64,000 nucleotides of DNA from Sphaerochaeta associata (lineage in GTDB: Bacteria; Spirochaetota; Spirochaetia; Sphaerochaetales; Sphaerochaetaceae): contig NZ_CP094929.1 in NCBI RefSeq assembly GCF_022869165.1, positions 1,054,001-1,118,000 on the forward strand, read 5' to 3'. Shown in pieces: positions 17,939-26,407 of the stretch (position 1 is the stretch's first letter; each line of letters begins with the position of its first letter). The translations under genes and the position numbers were made by a program. The notes under the pieces were generated by a model. It was not told the DNA's origin. It did no database searches and saw only the letters and a program-made list of their open reading frames with translations.

Positions 17939-19698
17939 GGTCGGCCCTCCTTGGTGAGTTTGGGCAGACGGATGATTGCCTTTGTGTAAGAGCCGACCTC
18001 ACTCTCGATGGAAAGCCCGTATTCCGGTCCGTATGTATACTCGATGCGTTTGGCAACATTGCGGATACCGATTTCACGGAACATGCCTTTCGCCGGTGAG
18101 CTTGATGTGCTGAACACTTCCTCGATCGTCTTCTCATCCATACCCACTCCATCGTCCTTGATGATCAGGGTGATGGCTTGGTCGTTTTCTTCGTATGCTT
18201 GGAGCAGTACCGTCCCGGCCCCTCCTTTGGGTTCGATACCATGGAAGATGGCATTCTCCACCAACGGCTGCAGGGTGAAACGAGGGATGCCGAGGCTTAG
18301 GAACTTGGCGTCGATTGCAGTTTGGAGTATCAGGGTTCCACCGTACCGATATTTCTGAATGACAAAATAATCGTCAAGCAATGCAAGCTCCGCTTCCAGG
18401 CTTATGATCGGCTCATCGGCTTTGCTCACGTTTTTCATCAGGCGGGAGAGGCTGGTTGTCATCTCCGCTATGCCTGTTGCCTGCTGCAAGGTAGCCATCC
18501 ATTTGATCGAGTTGAGGGTATTGTATAGGAAGTGGGGATTGATTTGGCTTTGCAGCATCCGATACTCCAAATCCTGTTTCTTCTTCTCATCGGCGATACG
18601 CCTTTCAAGCAGCGAGTCGATGCGCAGGGCGAGGTCGTTGACCCCCTTGCCGATGTCCCCGAGCTCATCGTCCCATTCTATGGAAGGATCACTGGAGAAG
18701 TCACTGTGGGCGATGGCTTTCACTTTTTCCTGGATTTTGGCGATAGGTCGGTTGAACAAGCGATTGAGCAGGAGCGTGAGCAGCGAACCGAACAAAAGGA
18801 CGACGATCAGGATGATTACAAGCAGAGAGAAGTACAGCGTGCGTTCGAAGCGGACCTTGGCCAGGGGTAGACTTTGGGAGAGCGAAATATCCTGGAAGCC
18901 GGTGGGGCACGTTACCAACAGATGTTTCTCTCCACCTATTCGTACTGAATTGACGGTGGTCTGTTCGCCGGCGGTATCGAAATCCTGCTTGACCGGCTGG
19001 GGTGTCTGTATAAGGGTGAAGTGATTATCCCGAATCTCATAAAAATTGTCCCCGATGGTGAGGTAGAGCGATGAATCCTCGCTGAGCGTATAGTCCTTGA
19101 TCAGGTCCAGGATCAGGGACGCTGAAACAGCCAGATAAAGCTGCCCGGTTACCTCCGGTGAGGAGGATCGGTTGATGACCCGCCTGATCGGCAGAACCTG
19201 TTCGTCCTTCAGCAGAAAGGGGTCTTCCCCGATGAGGCTCCATCCGGCGTTCTGTGTGTAGGAGAGGGGAAGCACCTGTTGGACGTTGGTGACTGTCACG
19301 GGCTTGCTGTCGCTCATTGAAAGCCCGGTGTGAATCAGCTTGGTGTGGTTGATGTCGGTGATGATGATCCTGCTCACATAGCTCTGGGCAAGGTTGTTCA
19401 TCACCTCTTCCTTCACTCGTTCATAGGTTACCAGGGCATTCTGAATGCCATCGGTTTCCAAATAGGCCAATACTTGGGCGTTGGTGGTGCTCCAGCGTAC
19501 CAACGAGTCGATGGCCACCATGCTCTCCCTGGCTTTCGCCCCGATGAACTGCAGGTTGAACTCGGTCGAGGAGATTTGGCTTTGGAGGGCGAACGACCGA
19601 AACAGGAAAAAGCTGAAGGTTGCCACCAGGATGGCGAGGGTAAGCGTGAATGTCACGGTGATCAATGTTATTTTCCCCTTCAGGGTTTTCAGTCGCAT
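17923..19698 (-). CDS. yesM: Sensor histidine kinase, YesM type
   Basis: A 591-residue membrane kinase of the HPK7/LytS-YesM class. One hydrophobic helix at 9-35 and another at 288-311 bracket an extracytoplasmic sensor of about 250 residues. A HAMP linker (312-365) leads to the His_kinase domain with His389 in SQINPHFLYN and an ATPase domain with PLVENAIFHG and DDGVGMDE motifs. Partners of this class detect extracellular saccharides or the loaded binding protein. It is the first gene of the minus-strand yesM-yesN-lyase operon, divergent from the transporter operon. Confidence 0.9.
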   Translation of the reverse strand: MRLKTLKGKITLITVTFTLTLAILVATFSFFLFRSFALQSQISSTEFNLQFIGAKARESMVAIDSLVRWSTTNAQVLAYLETDGIQNALVTYERVKEEVMNNLAQSYVSRIIITDINHTKLIHTGLSMSDSKPVTVTNVQQVLPLSYTQNAGWSLIGEDPFLLKDEQVLPIRRVINRSSSPEVTGQLYLAVSASLILDLIKDYTLSEDSSLYLTIGDNFYEIRDNHFTLIQTPQPVKQDFDTAGEQTTVNSVRIGGEKHLLVTCPTGFQDISLSQSLPLAKVRFERTLYFSLLVIILIVVLLFGSLLTLLLNRLFNRPIAKIQEKVKAIAHSDFSSDPSIEWDDELGDIGKGVNDLALRIDSLLERRIADEKKKQDLEYRMLQSQINPHFLYNTLNSIKWMATLQQATGIAEMTTSLSRLMKNVSKADEPIISLEAELALLDDYFVIQKYRYGGTLILQTAIDAKFLSLGIPRFTLQPLVENAIFHGIEPKGGAGTVLLQAYEENDQAITLIIKDDGVGMDEKTIEEVFSTSSSPAKGMFREIGIRNVAKRIEYTYGPEYGLSIESEVGSYTKAIIRLPKLTKEGRPWQPN

Positions 19699-19783
19699 AG
19701 AGGCCTCCTTGCTAGAGTATGAGACCAGAGTCCTGATTTTCGCAACCAGAAAGCTAAGAGGCTGGAGTATCTTCGGAAGAATC

Positions 19784-19811
19784 TACAGGTTGAAGGAAAA
19801 AAGTACAGGTT
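19784..19811. promoter_or_regulatory. Direct repeats TACAGGTT, 20 bp apart (candidate YesN-type operator)
   Basis: The octamer TACAGGTT occurs at 19784-19791 and 19804-19811, exactly two helical turns apart. It lies 19 bp upstream of a possible -35 (TTGTCA, 19831-19836). AraC-family activators typically bind such repeats next to the -35 element. Confidence 0.45.
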
Positions 19812-19830
19812 TTTCAGCTTTTGTGGAAAA

Positions 19831-19859
19831 TTGTCAATGTTTTGTGAAGCGAATTACAT
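19831..19859 (+). promoter_or_regulatory. Candidate weak promoter of the uronate-oligosaccharide transporter operon
   Basis: TTGTCA (19831-19836), 17-bp spacer, TTACAT (19854-19859). The poor -10 would fit activator dependence. Confidence 0.35.
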
Positions 19860-19943
19860 GGTGTTGTGTAAAAATGGGCCGTACCCTTGATGTAGGAAGC
19901 GAGGAATATCCTCGGCTTGTATGAACCGTAAGGAGGTTTATTC

Positions 19944-21227
19944 ATGAAAAAGGCAATCACTATTCTTCTGGTACTCTGCCTGGTGTTCAGTTCTGTGTTC
20001 GCACAGGGAACCAAGGAAGCAGCAACCACTACCGAAGGCACGACCAACCTGAAATGGGCGTTGTGGGATATCGCATCCACCACCTATTATGAACCGTTGA
20101 TCAAAGCCTATGAAGCAAAGAATCCCAACGTCAAGATTGAAATGCTTGACCTCGGCTCGGCCGACTTCATGACCATGTTGTCAACCCAGCTTTCCGGCGG
20201 CGACTCCTCGATCGACGTTGTCACCATCAAGGACATCCCGGGCTACAACAACCTGGTCAAACGCAATCTCTTGATGAACCTGAACGACAAAATCAAGAGT
20301 GAGAACGTAGACCTTTCCCTCTATGGCGGCACCACCGATCAGATTTCGGTGGACGGTAAGCTCTACGGCATTCCGTTCCGCAGTGATTTCTGGGTTGTGT
20401 TCTACAACAAGGATGTCTTTGACAAGGCCGGCGTTGCATATCCCGACAACGATATGACGTTCGCCGAGTATGACGCTCTTGCCCGCAAAATGACCAGCGG
20501 TGTCGGAGCTGCAAAAGTCTACGGCGCCCACTACCATACCTGGAGATCTGCAGTACAGCTCTTCGGTATCCTCGATGGCAAGAACACCATCGTCGACGGT
20601 ACCTACAACTTCCTCAAGCCCTACTATGAGATGGTCCTCAGCCAGCAGAAGGACGGCATTGTTCAGAATTATGCCACGCTCAAGACCTCTTCCACCCACT
20701 ACAGCGGTGTTTTCTACAACAACAGTGTAGCCATGATGAACATGGGCTCATGGTTCATCGCCACCCTCATCAGCCAAATCGAGCAAGGCAAGACCGAAGT
20801 GAAGAACTGGGGTCTGGTCAAGTATCCGCATGCTGAAGGCGTTCCCGCCGGAACCACACTTGGAACCATCACCAGTCTTGGTGTCAGCAATGCTTCCAAG
20901 AAAAAGGATGCAGCCTTTGATTTTGTCAAGTTCGTCACCGGTCCTGAAGGCGCTCAGATCATTGCCAAGACCGGAACGATTCCTTCCATCAAAGACTCTG
21001 AAGTCGTAAAGATCATCGCCTCCAAGCCCGGCTTCCCATCCGATCAGGGCAGTAGGGATGCTTTGCAGGTTGCAAAGACCTATCTTGAGATGCCGCTGCA
21101 CGAAAGAGCCGGTGAAATCGAGGTTGTTCTCAATCAGGTCCATGACGAGATCATGACCAACAACATCAGTATCGATGCAGGTCTTGCAAAGATGAACGAT
21201 CAGGTTCAGAAGATTCTGGCCAAATAA
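19944..21227 (+). CDS. CUT1 extracellular sugar-binding protein
   Basis: A 427-residue solute-binding protein of the bacterial extracellular SBP family 1. A signal peptide ends near VFA-QG (about residue 20) with no lipobox Cys. The mature part starts with LKWALWDIA and has YEAKNPNVKIEML and GKLYGIPFRSD, typical of cluster B sugar binders. It opens an operon of two permeases, a GH88 hydrolase and a heparinase-type lyase, so unsaturated uronate oligosaccharides are the probable cargo. That substrate is inferred from the neighbours, not from the binding site. AAGGAGG precedes the ATG. Confidence 0.9.
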   Translation: MKKAITILLVLCLVFSSVFAQGTKEAATTTEGTTNLKWALWDIASTTYYEPLIKAYEAKNPNVKIEMLDLGSADFMTMLSTQLSGGDSSIDVVTIKDIPGYNNLVKRNLLMNLNDKIKSENVDLSLYGGTTDQISVDGKLYGIPFRSDFWVVFYNKDVFDKAGVAYPDNDMTFAEYDALARKMTSGVGAAKVYGAHYHTWRSAVQLFGILDGKNTIVDGTYNFLKPYYEMVLSQQKDGIVQNYATLKTSSTHYSGVFYNNSVAMMNMGSWFIATLISQIEQGKTEVKNWGLVKYPHAEGVPAGTTLGTITSLGVSNASKKKDAAFDFVKFVTGPEGAQIIAKTGTIPSIKDSEVVKIIASKPGFPSDQGSRDALQVAKTYLEMPLHERAGEIEVVLNQVHDEIMTNNISIDAGLAKMNDQVQKILAK

Positions 21228-21243
21228 GTTCTCCGCAGTTTCA

Positions 21244-21271
21244 GGTACAGGGATCTGGTGGTCCCTGTACC
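21244..21271 (+). other. Intercistronic hairpin after the binding-protein gene
   Basis: GGTACAGGGA (21244-21253) pairs perfectly with TCCCTGTACC (21262-21271) around an 8-nt loop. No T-tract follows. The position mirrors the hairpin after chvE. Confidence 0.7.
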
Positions 21272-21295
21272 CAATATTTACGAGGGGATGGTTTC

Positions 21296-22174
21296 ATGGC
21301 CTCAAAGAAAGCTAACTTCAAAAAACAGTTGGTTGCATACAGTTTCCTGGCACCCAACTTCATCGGTTTTGCCATTTTCACCCTTGTTCCCATCGTCTTT
21401 GCCGTTGTCCTGGCATTTCTTCGTTGGGATGGTGCAAATCCCATGGAGTGGGCGGGGTTTTCCAATTTTACAGAATTGTTCGATGACGACCAGTTCAAGG
21501 CTGCGTTGAAGAATACGATAGTCTACACCGCAGGCACCGTTCCCTTTACCCTGCTGGCCAGCTTGTTTCTGGCAGTTATTCTTAATCAGGGAATCAAGGC
21601 CCGCAATTTTTTCCGTACGGTGAGCTTTTTCCCGTACATTGCATCGTTGGTAGCGGTTGCGGCAGTCTGGAATATGATTTTCAATCCCTCGAAGGGACCG
21701 GTCAACATGCTTTTGTACGCACTTGGTTTTGAGAATGTCCCCGGTTGGGCTGCAGACAAGGATTGGGCGATGGTTACCATCATTCTCTTCAGTGTCTGGA
21801 AGTATATGGGTTACTATATGATCATCTACCTTGCAGGATTGCAGGGGATAAATCCCGAGCTGTACGAAGCTGCGAACCTGGATGGGACAAACGCCTGGCA
21901 GCGATTCCGCTATGTTACCGTCCCTCAGCTCAGTGCAACAACCTTCTTTATCTTGGTGATGCTCACCATCCAGTGTTTCAAAGTCTACGATATCGTGTAC
22001 ATGGTAACCCAGGCAGGTCCGGGGACTGCTACGTTGGTTCTGGTCTATGATATCTACAACAAGGCTTTCATAAGTTGGAATCTTGGCTCCGCCAGTGCAG
22101 TGGCCATGGTGCTCTTCGCCCTCGTTCTTACTGTCACCTTGATTCAGTTCAAGGCTGAACAACAAAAGCGGTAG
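21296..22174 (+). CDS. CUT1 sugar ABC transporter permease (MalF/UgpA type)
   Basis: A 292-residue inner-membrane permease with six hydrophobic segments. The EAA loop reads YEAANLDGTNAWQRFRYVTVPQL (the Gly of the usual EAA-x3-G is present), which docks onto the shared ATPase. An N-terminal AYSFLAPNFIGFAIF segment is typical of the MalF/UgpA branch. It is followed after 10 nt by the MalG-type partner. The ATG at 21296 has GAGGGGATGG upstream. Confidence 0.92.
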   Translation: MASKKANFKKQLVAYSFLAPNFIGFAIFTLVPIVFAVVLAFLRWDGANPMEWAGFSNFTELFDDDQFKAALKNTIVYTAGTVPFTLLASLFLAVILNQGIKARNFFRTVSFFPYIASLVAVAAVWNMIFNPSKGPVNMLLYALGFENVPGWAADKDWAMVTIILFSVWKYMGYYMIIYLAGLQGINPELYEAANLDGTNAWQRFRYVTVPQLSATTFFILVMLTIQCFKVYDIVYMVTQAGPGTATLVLVYDIYNKAFISWNLGSASAVAMVLFALVLTVTLIQFKAEQQKR

Positions 22175-22184
22175 GGGGTAAGAC

Positions 22185-23021
22185 ATGCAAGTACACGCAG
22201 ACAAACAAAAAGTAACGTTTACGCTTCTCTACACGCTTTTGGTGCTTTGCTCCCTGGCTATGCTGGTACCCTTCATCTGGATGATCAGTTCCTCCCTCAA
22301 GCTCGACAAGGATGTGTTCACATTCCCCATCGAGTGGATACCGTCCAATCCTCGTTGGGAGAACTATGCAGAAATCTGGACCACCATCCCTTTGGGGCAG
22401 TTTCTCAAGAATACAGCCAAGCTCACCCTCATCGTGACGTTGCTGCAGTTGCTTACATCTTCCTTTGCCGCTTATGCATTTGCAAAGCTGCAATTCAAAG
22501 GCCGTGACATTCTCTTCTTGGGGTATGTGGCTACCATTGCCATGCCTTGGCAGGTGTACATGGTCCCCCAGTTCATGATGATACGCTCCTTCGGCCTGAA
22601 CAATACCCACTTGGCGATCATCTGCCTTCAAGCCTTCAGCGCTTTCGGTGTCTTCCTGATGAAGCAGTTCTACATGAGCGTTCCCGACGAGCTATGCGAG
22701 GCTGCAAGGATCGACGGCATGAGCGAGTATCGGATCTGGGCTCAGATCATGCTTCCGCTTTCCAAGCCGGCTCTCTCGACCCTGACGATTTTTACCTTCG
22801 TCAATACCTGGAATGACTTTTTAGGTCCCTTGCTCTATTTGACCAGGATGGAGCTGAAGACCATCCAAATAGGCCTGAGGATGTTCATCAGCCAATACTC
22901 AAGCGAGTACGGACTGATCATGGCGGCCAGTGTCGTAGCCCTCATTCCGGTGGTCATCGTCTTCCTTGCATTACAGAAGTTCTTCGTCCAAGGCGTAGCC
23001 ACTGCGGGACTGAAGGGGTAG
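22185..23021 (+). CDS. CUT1 sugar ABC transporter permease (MalG/UgpE type)
   Basis: A 278-residue inner-membrane permease with six hydrophobic segments, PFIWMISSSLK after the first helix and the EAA loop CEAARIDGMSEYRIWAQIMLP. It pairs with the upstream permease to form the translocation channel. It is packed between its partner and the GH88 gene with only a few bases on either side, so transport and cytoplasmic breakdown are co-transcribed. Confidence 0.92.
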   Translation: MQVHADKQKVTFTLLYTLLVLCSLAMLVPFIWMISSSLKLDKDVFTFPIEWIPSNPRWENYAEIWTTIPLGQFLKNTAKLTLIVTLLQLLTSSFAAYAFAKLQFKGRDILFLGYVATIAMPWQVYMVPQFMMIRSFGLNNTHLAIICLQAFSAFGVFLMKQFYMSVPDELCEAARIDGMSEYRIWAQIMLPLSKPALSTLTIFTFVNTWNDFLGPLLYLTRMELKTIQIGLRMFISQYSSEYGLIMAASVVALIPVVIVFLALQKFFVQGVATAGLKG

Positions 23022-23023
23022 CA

Positions 23024-24169
23024 ATGAAAGAAATCACAAGCCAAACTGTCCTCAAGGCCCTCGATGAGGCGGTAAGCCAAGTCAGAAGGAATCTCCCTTC
23101 GTTCACCTACCAGTGTCAGAATCACTCGTCGGTCAATAATTTCTATCCTGCGGTTGAAAACAATCAGTGGACCTGCGGGTTCTGGCCTGGAGAAGTCTGC
23201 CTCGCTTACGAGCATACAGGCGACCCGGTGTTGGTACACGCAGCGCATATTTTGAGTGAAAGTTTTCTCTCGCGCATCGAACAGAAAATCGAGGTTGACC
23301 ATCATGACATGGGCTTTCTTTACACTCCCTCCTGCGTCTCCTTGTTCAATCTGGATGGAAGTCTCAGGGCACGCAAGGCGGCCCTGCTTGCAGCAGACCA
23401 ATTGCTGACGCGCTTTCAACAGAGGGGTTCCTTCTTGCAGGCATGGGGCCCGATGGGGGCGAGGGAGAACTATCGCTTCATCATCGACTGCCTGATGAAC
23501 CTGCCGCTGTTGTACTGGGCGAGTGAACAGTCAGGTGATGAGAAATATCGAACGATTGCACTGAAGCACACCCAAACCTGTCTCGCCAACTCCTTCCGTC
23601 CCGATGGCTCGACCTTCCATACCTTCTTTATGGATCCTGAAACCGGCCTCCCTGTTCGCGGGGAGACTTGCCAAGGGTATCGGGCCGACTCGTCCTGGGC
23701 CCGAGGTCAGGCTTGGGGAATCTATGGCTTGGCTTTGAGCTACCGCTATACCTCCGATCCTGTGTGTGTTGATCAGTTCAGGACTGCTTCGGAGTATTTT
23801 CTTTCCAAGCTTCCCTCCGACCTGATTCCCTACTGGGACCTTATCTTCACCGAGGGCGACGAACCAAGAGACTCCTCCTCGGCCTCCATCGTCGCCTGTG
23901 GTTTTCTGGAGATGGCGGCGATGCTTGCAGCAGATGAGGCGGCCTACTACATCTCTTGGGCCAAGGCCTTGATGCAGAGCCTGTATGAACATTATCGCGT
24001 CACCGATCCACATACTTCCAACGGTTTGGTATTACATGGTACGTATTCGAAGAAATCACCGTATAATACCTGTACTCCCGAAGGGGTTGATGAGTGTGTA
24101 TCATGGGGCGATTATTTCTACATGGAAGCACTGACCAGGCTCAAGGGTGATTGGGTTTCGTACTGGTAG
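23024..24169 (+). CDS. ugl: GH88 unsaturated glucuronyl hydrolase
   Basis: A 381-residue (alpha/alpha)6-barrel enzyme that removes the 4,5-unsaturated uronic acid left at the non-reducing end by polysaccharide lyases. The two catalytic-site aspartates of the family are visible as Asp95 in HHDMGF and Asp155 in FIIDCLMN; WTCGFWPGE near 50 and DSSWARGQAWGIYGL near 225 are also characteristic. No signal peptide, so it acts in the cytoplasm. It sits between the permeases and a lyase gene, completing the pathway lyase, import, hydrolase. Confidence 0.9.
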   Translation: MKEITSQTVLKALDEAVSQVRRNLPSFTYQCQNHSSVNNFYPAVENNQWTCGFWPGEVCLAYEHTGDPVLVHAAHILSESFLSRIEQKIEVDHHDMGFLYTPSCVSLFNLDGSLRARKAALLAADQLLTRFQQRGSFLQAWGPMGARENYRFIIDCLMNLPLLYWASEQSGDEKYRTIALKHTQTCLANSFRPDGSTFHTFFMDPETGLPVRGETCQGYRADSSWARGQAWGIYGLALSYRYTSDPVCVDQFRTASEYFLSKLPSDLIPYWDLIFTEGDEPRDSSSASIVACGFLEMAAMLAADEAAYYISWAKALMQSLYEHYRVTDPHTSNGLVLHGTYSKKSPYNTCTPEGVDECVSWGDYFYMEALTRLKGDWVSYW

Positions 24170-24178
24170 GAGGGTTCG

Positions 24179-26179
24179 ATGACAAGGGACGAGTATGCAA
24201 AGCAGACACGCATCTGCTTTCTGGATGATCGGGATGCCGTGGCCTCGTATGTGAAAACCTATGAAGCCTCTGAGCTGGAGAAGATTCTTGCCATCGCAGA
24301 CGATGTGGTCGATCAATCGTTTCTGTTCAACCTGCGCTGGGACATGGAGCGTACTTTCGAGCCGGTTGTCTTTCCTGATGTAATCGACTGGCTTCACCAG
24401 CCCGGTGACGACAGTGAATGGGTTTTCGCCTTCAATCGGATGAGATTCTGGATCTGTCTTGGCCAAGCCTATGCCTGCACCAAGAACGAGAAGTATGCCA
24501 AGGCATTTGCCTCCCAGCTGTGTGATTGGGTTGCACGCGTCAAGCGCACCGATCCTGGTTGTGCAAAGGCTTGGCGGTCGATCGAGGCCGGCTTGAGGAT
24601 GGAGTACTGGACAAAGGCGATGCAGTACTTCCTTGACAGCCCTTCCATCACCGAAGAGGTCATCGATGTATTTCTCTGCTCGGTTGCAGAACATGCCCAG
24701 TTTCTCTATTCAGTCTGGGACAGCTATCATCTGATGAGCAACTGGGGAGTATTGGAGAACCACGGGCTTTTCCTTGCATCCCTTGCCCTGCCCAAGAATG
24801 AGACCAGTGAGAAGTACACCAAGGAAGCGTTCAGGCGCTTGGCCCTGGAGATACAAATACAAGTATACGATGACGGAGTACAATGGGAGCAGTCTCCGAT
24901 GTATCACAACGAGGTTGCCCATGATTATCTTGACGTGGTGCTGATGGCAAAACGTCTCGCCCTTCCGATCGATGACAACATTGTTGAGAGAACCCACCTG
25001 ATGTGCCGTGCCAGCATGGCTTGGCAGAAACCCGACGGGACGGAGCCGTGCATGGGGGACAGCGACCGCATCGACCAACGGGATATTGTCACCAAGGGTG
25101 CCTATCTGTTCAGTGACGGCCGACTCAAGGCGGCGGGGTATCCTCATCTCGATTTTGACTGTGTCTGGGACCTCGGGGCCAAGGCGATCGAGGAGTACGA
25201 CCGGCTTGTCGCCATACGGGAGCAGCAGAGACTGACAGTTCTTTCTGAAAGCGGGAATGCGATTGTCAGGCAAGGCGATATGTACCTGAGGTTCCACTGC
25301 GGAACCTTGGGGGCAGGCCACGGGCATAGCGACAAGCTCCATTTCGACTTGTTTGCCAACGGCGAGGATATCCTGGTCGATGCAGGTCGGTTCACCTATG
25401 TACCGAAAGCGGAGCGGTACGAGTTCAAGGACAGCACCGCTCACAATACCACCACCGTGGACCGCAAGAATTTCACGGTCTGCAAGGACAGCTGGGAGTG
25501 TTCCAAGCTGTCGGCTCCCCTAGGATTTCGAACGGTGGAGAAGGGGCCGTACTGTGCTCTGCAAGGCAGCCATCAGGGGTACCTCGATGTCGGGGTGCTG
25601 CCCAAACGGACCATCATCACCCTTTGCGATGACCTGATCCTTCTCTCGGATGCATTTCTTAGTGTAAGCGAACACTCCTATCAGAGCTATCTCCATTTCA
25701 ATGACAGTGGAAAGGTCAAGCTGACCGATGACGGGACATTCTTTGAGAGTCCGTCCTCCAAGGTACAGGTTCTGGTCGCCTCCGGTGGCGGCGTCACCCA
25801 ATTTGTCAAGTCGACCCGCCTTTCACGACACTATAATCAATTGGTTGACAACAAAACCCTGGTAAGCGAGATTGAGACGGTCGGCTTCGGATCGCTGTTC
25901 ACCCTTGTTTCAGTAAACAAGGCAGGACAATTTGTTCCCGCCAAGCTGTCCAAGGTCCGGGTGATGAGCAACTTCAAGAAGATTCGCTTCGGCGACGATT
26001 GGATTGAAGCTGTAAAGGTTCAGCGGGGGGATAAAGCTTTCACTGTGGTGGTTGCACATCAGGAGTGGGCGACTCCCACCGATACCTTCAATGCCGATGG
26101 ATGCACTGGCTTTGGTTCGGTTGTTGTCTTCAATACTGCAGAAGGGGAGAAGGAGATAGGAACGAGATTGTTCTGTTAA
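24179..26179 (+). CDS. Heparinase II/III-family lyase, second copy of the locus
   Basis: A 666-residue protein with an N-terminal helical toroid (WVFAFNRMRFW near 81) and a C-terminal heparinase II/III beta-sandwich. Candidate catalytic elements are EQSPMYHNE (237-245), HGHSD (381-385) and AHNTT (421-425), the arrangement of PL12/PL15/PL17-like lyases. It differs strongly from the 595-residue lyase on the minus strand, so the two probably cut different linkages or chain lengths. No signal peptide is visible, implying intracellular action. It ends the operon, 57 nt before tRNA-Gly. Confidence 0.87.
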   Translation: MTRDEYAKQTRICFLDDRDAVASYVKTYEASELEKILAIADDVVDQSFLFNLRWDMERTFEPVVFPDVIDWLHQPGDDSEWVFAFNRMRFWICLGQAYACTKNEKYAKAFASQLCDWVARVKRTDPGCAKAWRSIEAGLRMEYWTKAMQYFLDSPSITEEVIDVFLCSVAEHAQFLYSVWDSYHLMSNWGVLENHGLFLASLALPKNETSEKYTKEAFRRLALEIQIQVYDDGVQWEQSPMYHNEVAHDYLDVVLMAKRLALPIDDNIVERTHLMCRASMAWQKPDGTEPCMGDSDRIDQRDIVTKGAYLFSDGRLKAAGYPHLDFDCVWDLGAKAIEEYDRLVAIREQQRLTVLSESGNAIVRQGDMYLRFHCGTLGAGHGHSDKLHFDLFANGEDILVDAGRFTYVPKAERYEFKDSTAHNTTTVDRKNFTVCKDSWECSKLSAPLGFRTVEKGPYCALQGSHQGYLDVGVLPKRTIITLCDDLILLSDAFLSVSEHSYQSYLHFNDSGKVKLTDDGTFFESPSSKVQVLVASGGGVTQFVKSTRLSRHYNQLVDNKTLVSEIETVGFGSLFTLVSVNKAGQFVPAKLSKVRVMSNFKKIRFGDDWIEAVKVQRGDKAFTVVVAHQEWATPTDTFNADGCTGFGSVVVFNTAEGEKEIGTRLFC

Positions 26180-26195
26180 GTCTGTTCCAAGGTTA

Positions 26196-26224
26196 TTTAC
26201 AACCCCCTGCGATTTTGCTATGAT
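26196..26224 (+). promoter_or_regulatory. Promoter of tRNA-Gly
   Basis: TTTACA (26196-26201), 17-bp spacer, TATGAT (26219-26224), 12 bp before the mature 5' end. Confidence 0.65.
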
Positions 26225-26236
26225 GCCTAGACAGTT

Positions 26237-26308
26237 GCGCTAGTAGCACAATGGTTAGTGCTCGTGCTTCCCAAGCATGAGACGGGGGTTCGATTCCCCT
26301 CTGGCGCT
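26237..26308 (+). tRNA. tRNA-Gly(CCC)
   Basis: The 7-bp acceptor stem GCGCTAG/CTGGCGC, anticodon loop TTCCCAA with CCC anticodon, and T arm with TTCGATT fold into a normal cloverleaf of 72 nt. CCA is not encoded. It reads the rare GGG glycine codon. Confidence 0.93.
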
Positions 26309-26311
26309 CTC

Positions 26312-26349
26312 ACCCCCTTGGTCTTCGGATCGAGGGGGTTTGTTGTCTT
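26312..26349 (+). terminator. Terminator of tRNA-Gly
   Basis: ACCCCCT plus two more pairs (26312-26320 with 26331-26339) form a 9-bp stem followed by TTGTTGTCTT. Confidence 0.75.
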
Positions 26350-26355
26350 AAGAGA

Positions 26356-26384
26356 CGGAGGCCGGGTACACGACCCGGCCTCCG
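26356..26384 (-). terminator. Terminator of the encapsulin operon
   Basis: A perfect 12-bp GC-rich stem (26356-26367 with 26373-26384) and 5-nt loop lie 23 nt past the encapsulin stop. On the minus strand the stem is followed by TCTCTT. Confidence 0.7.
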
Positions 26385-26407
26385 AGAGCACATAGTGATG
26401 GAAAGTC

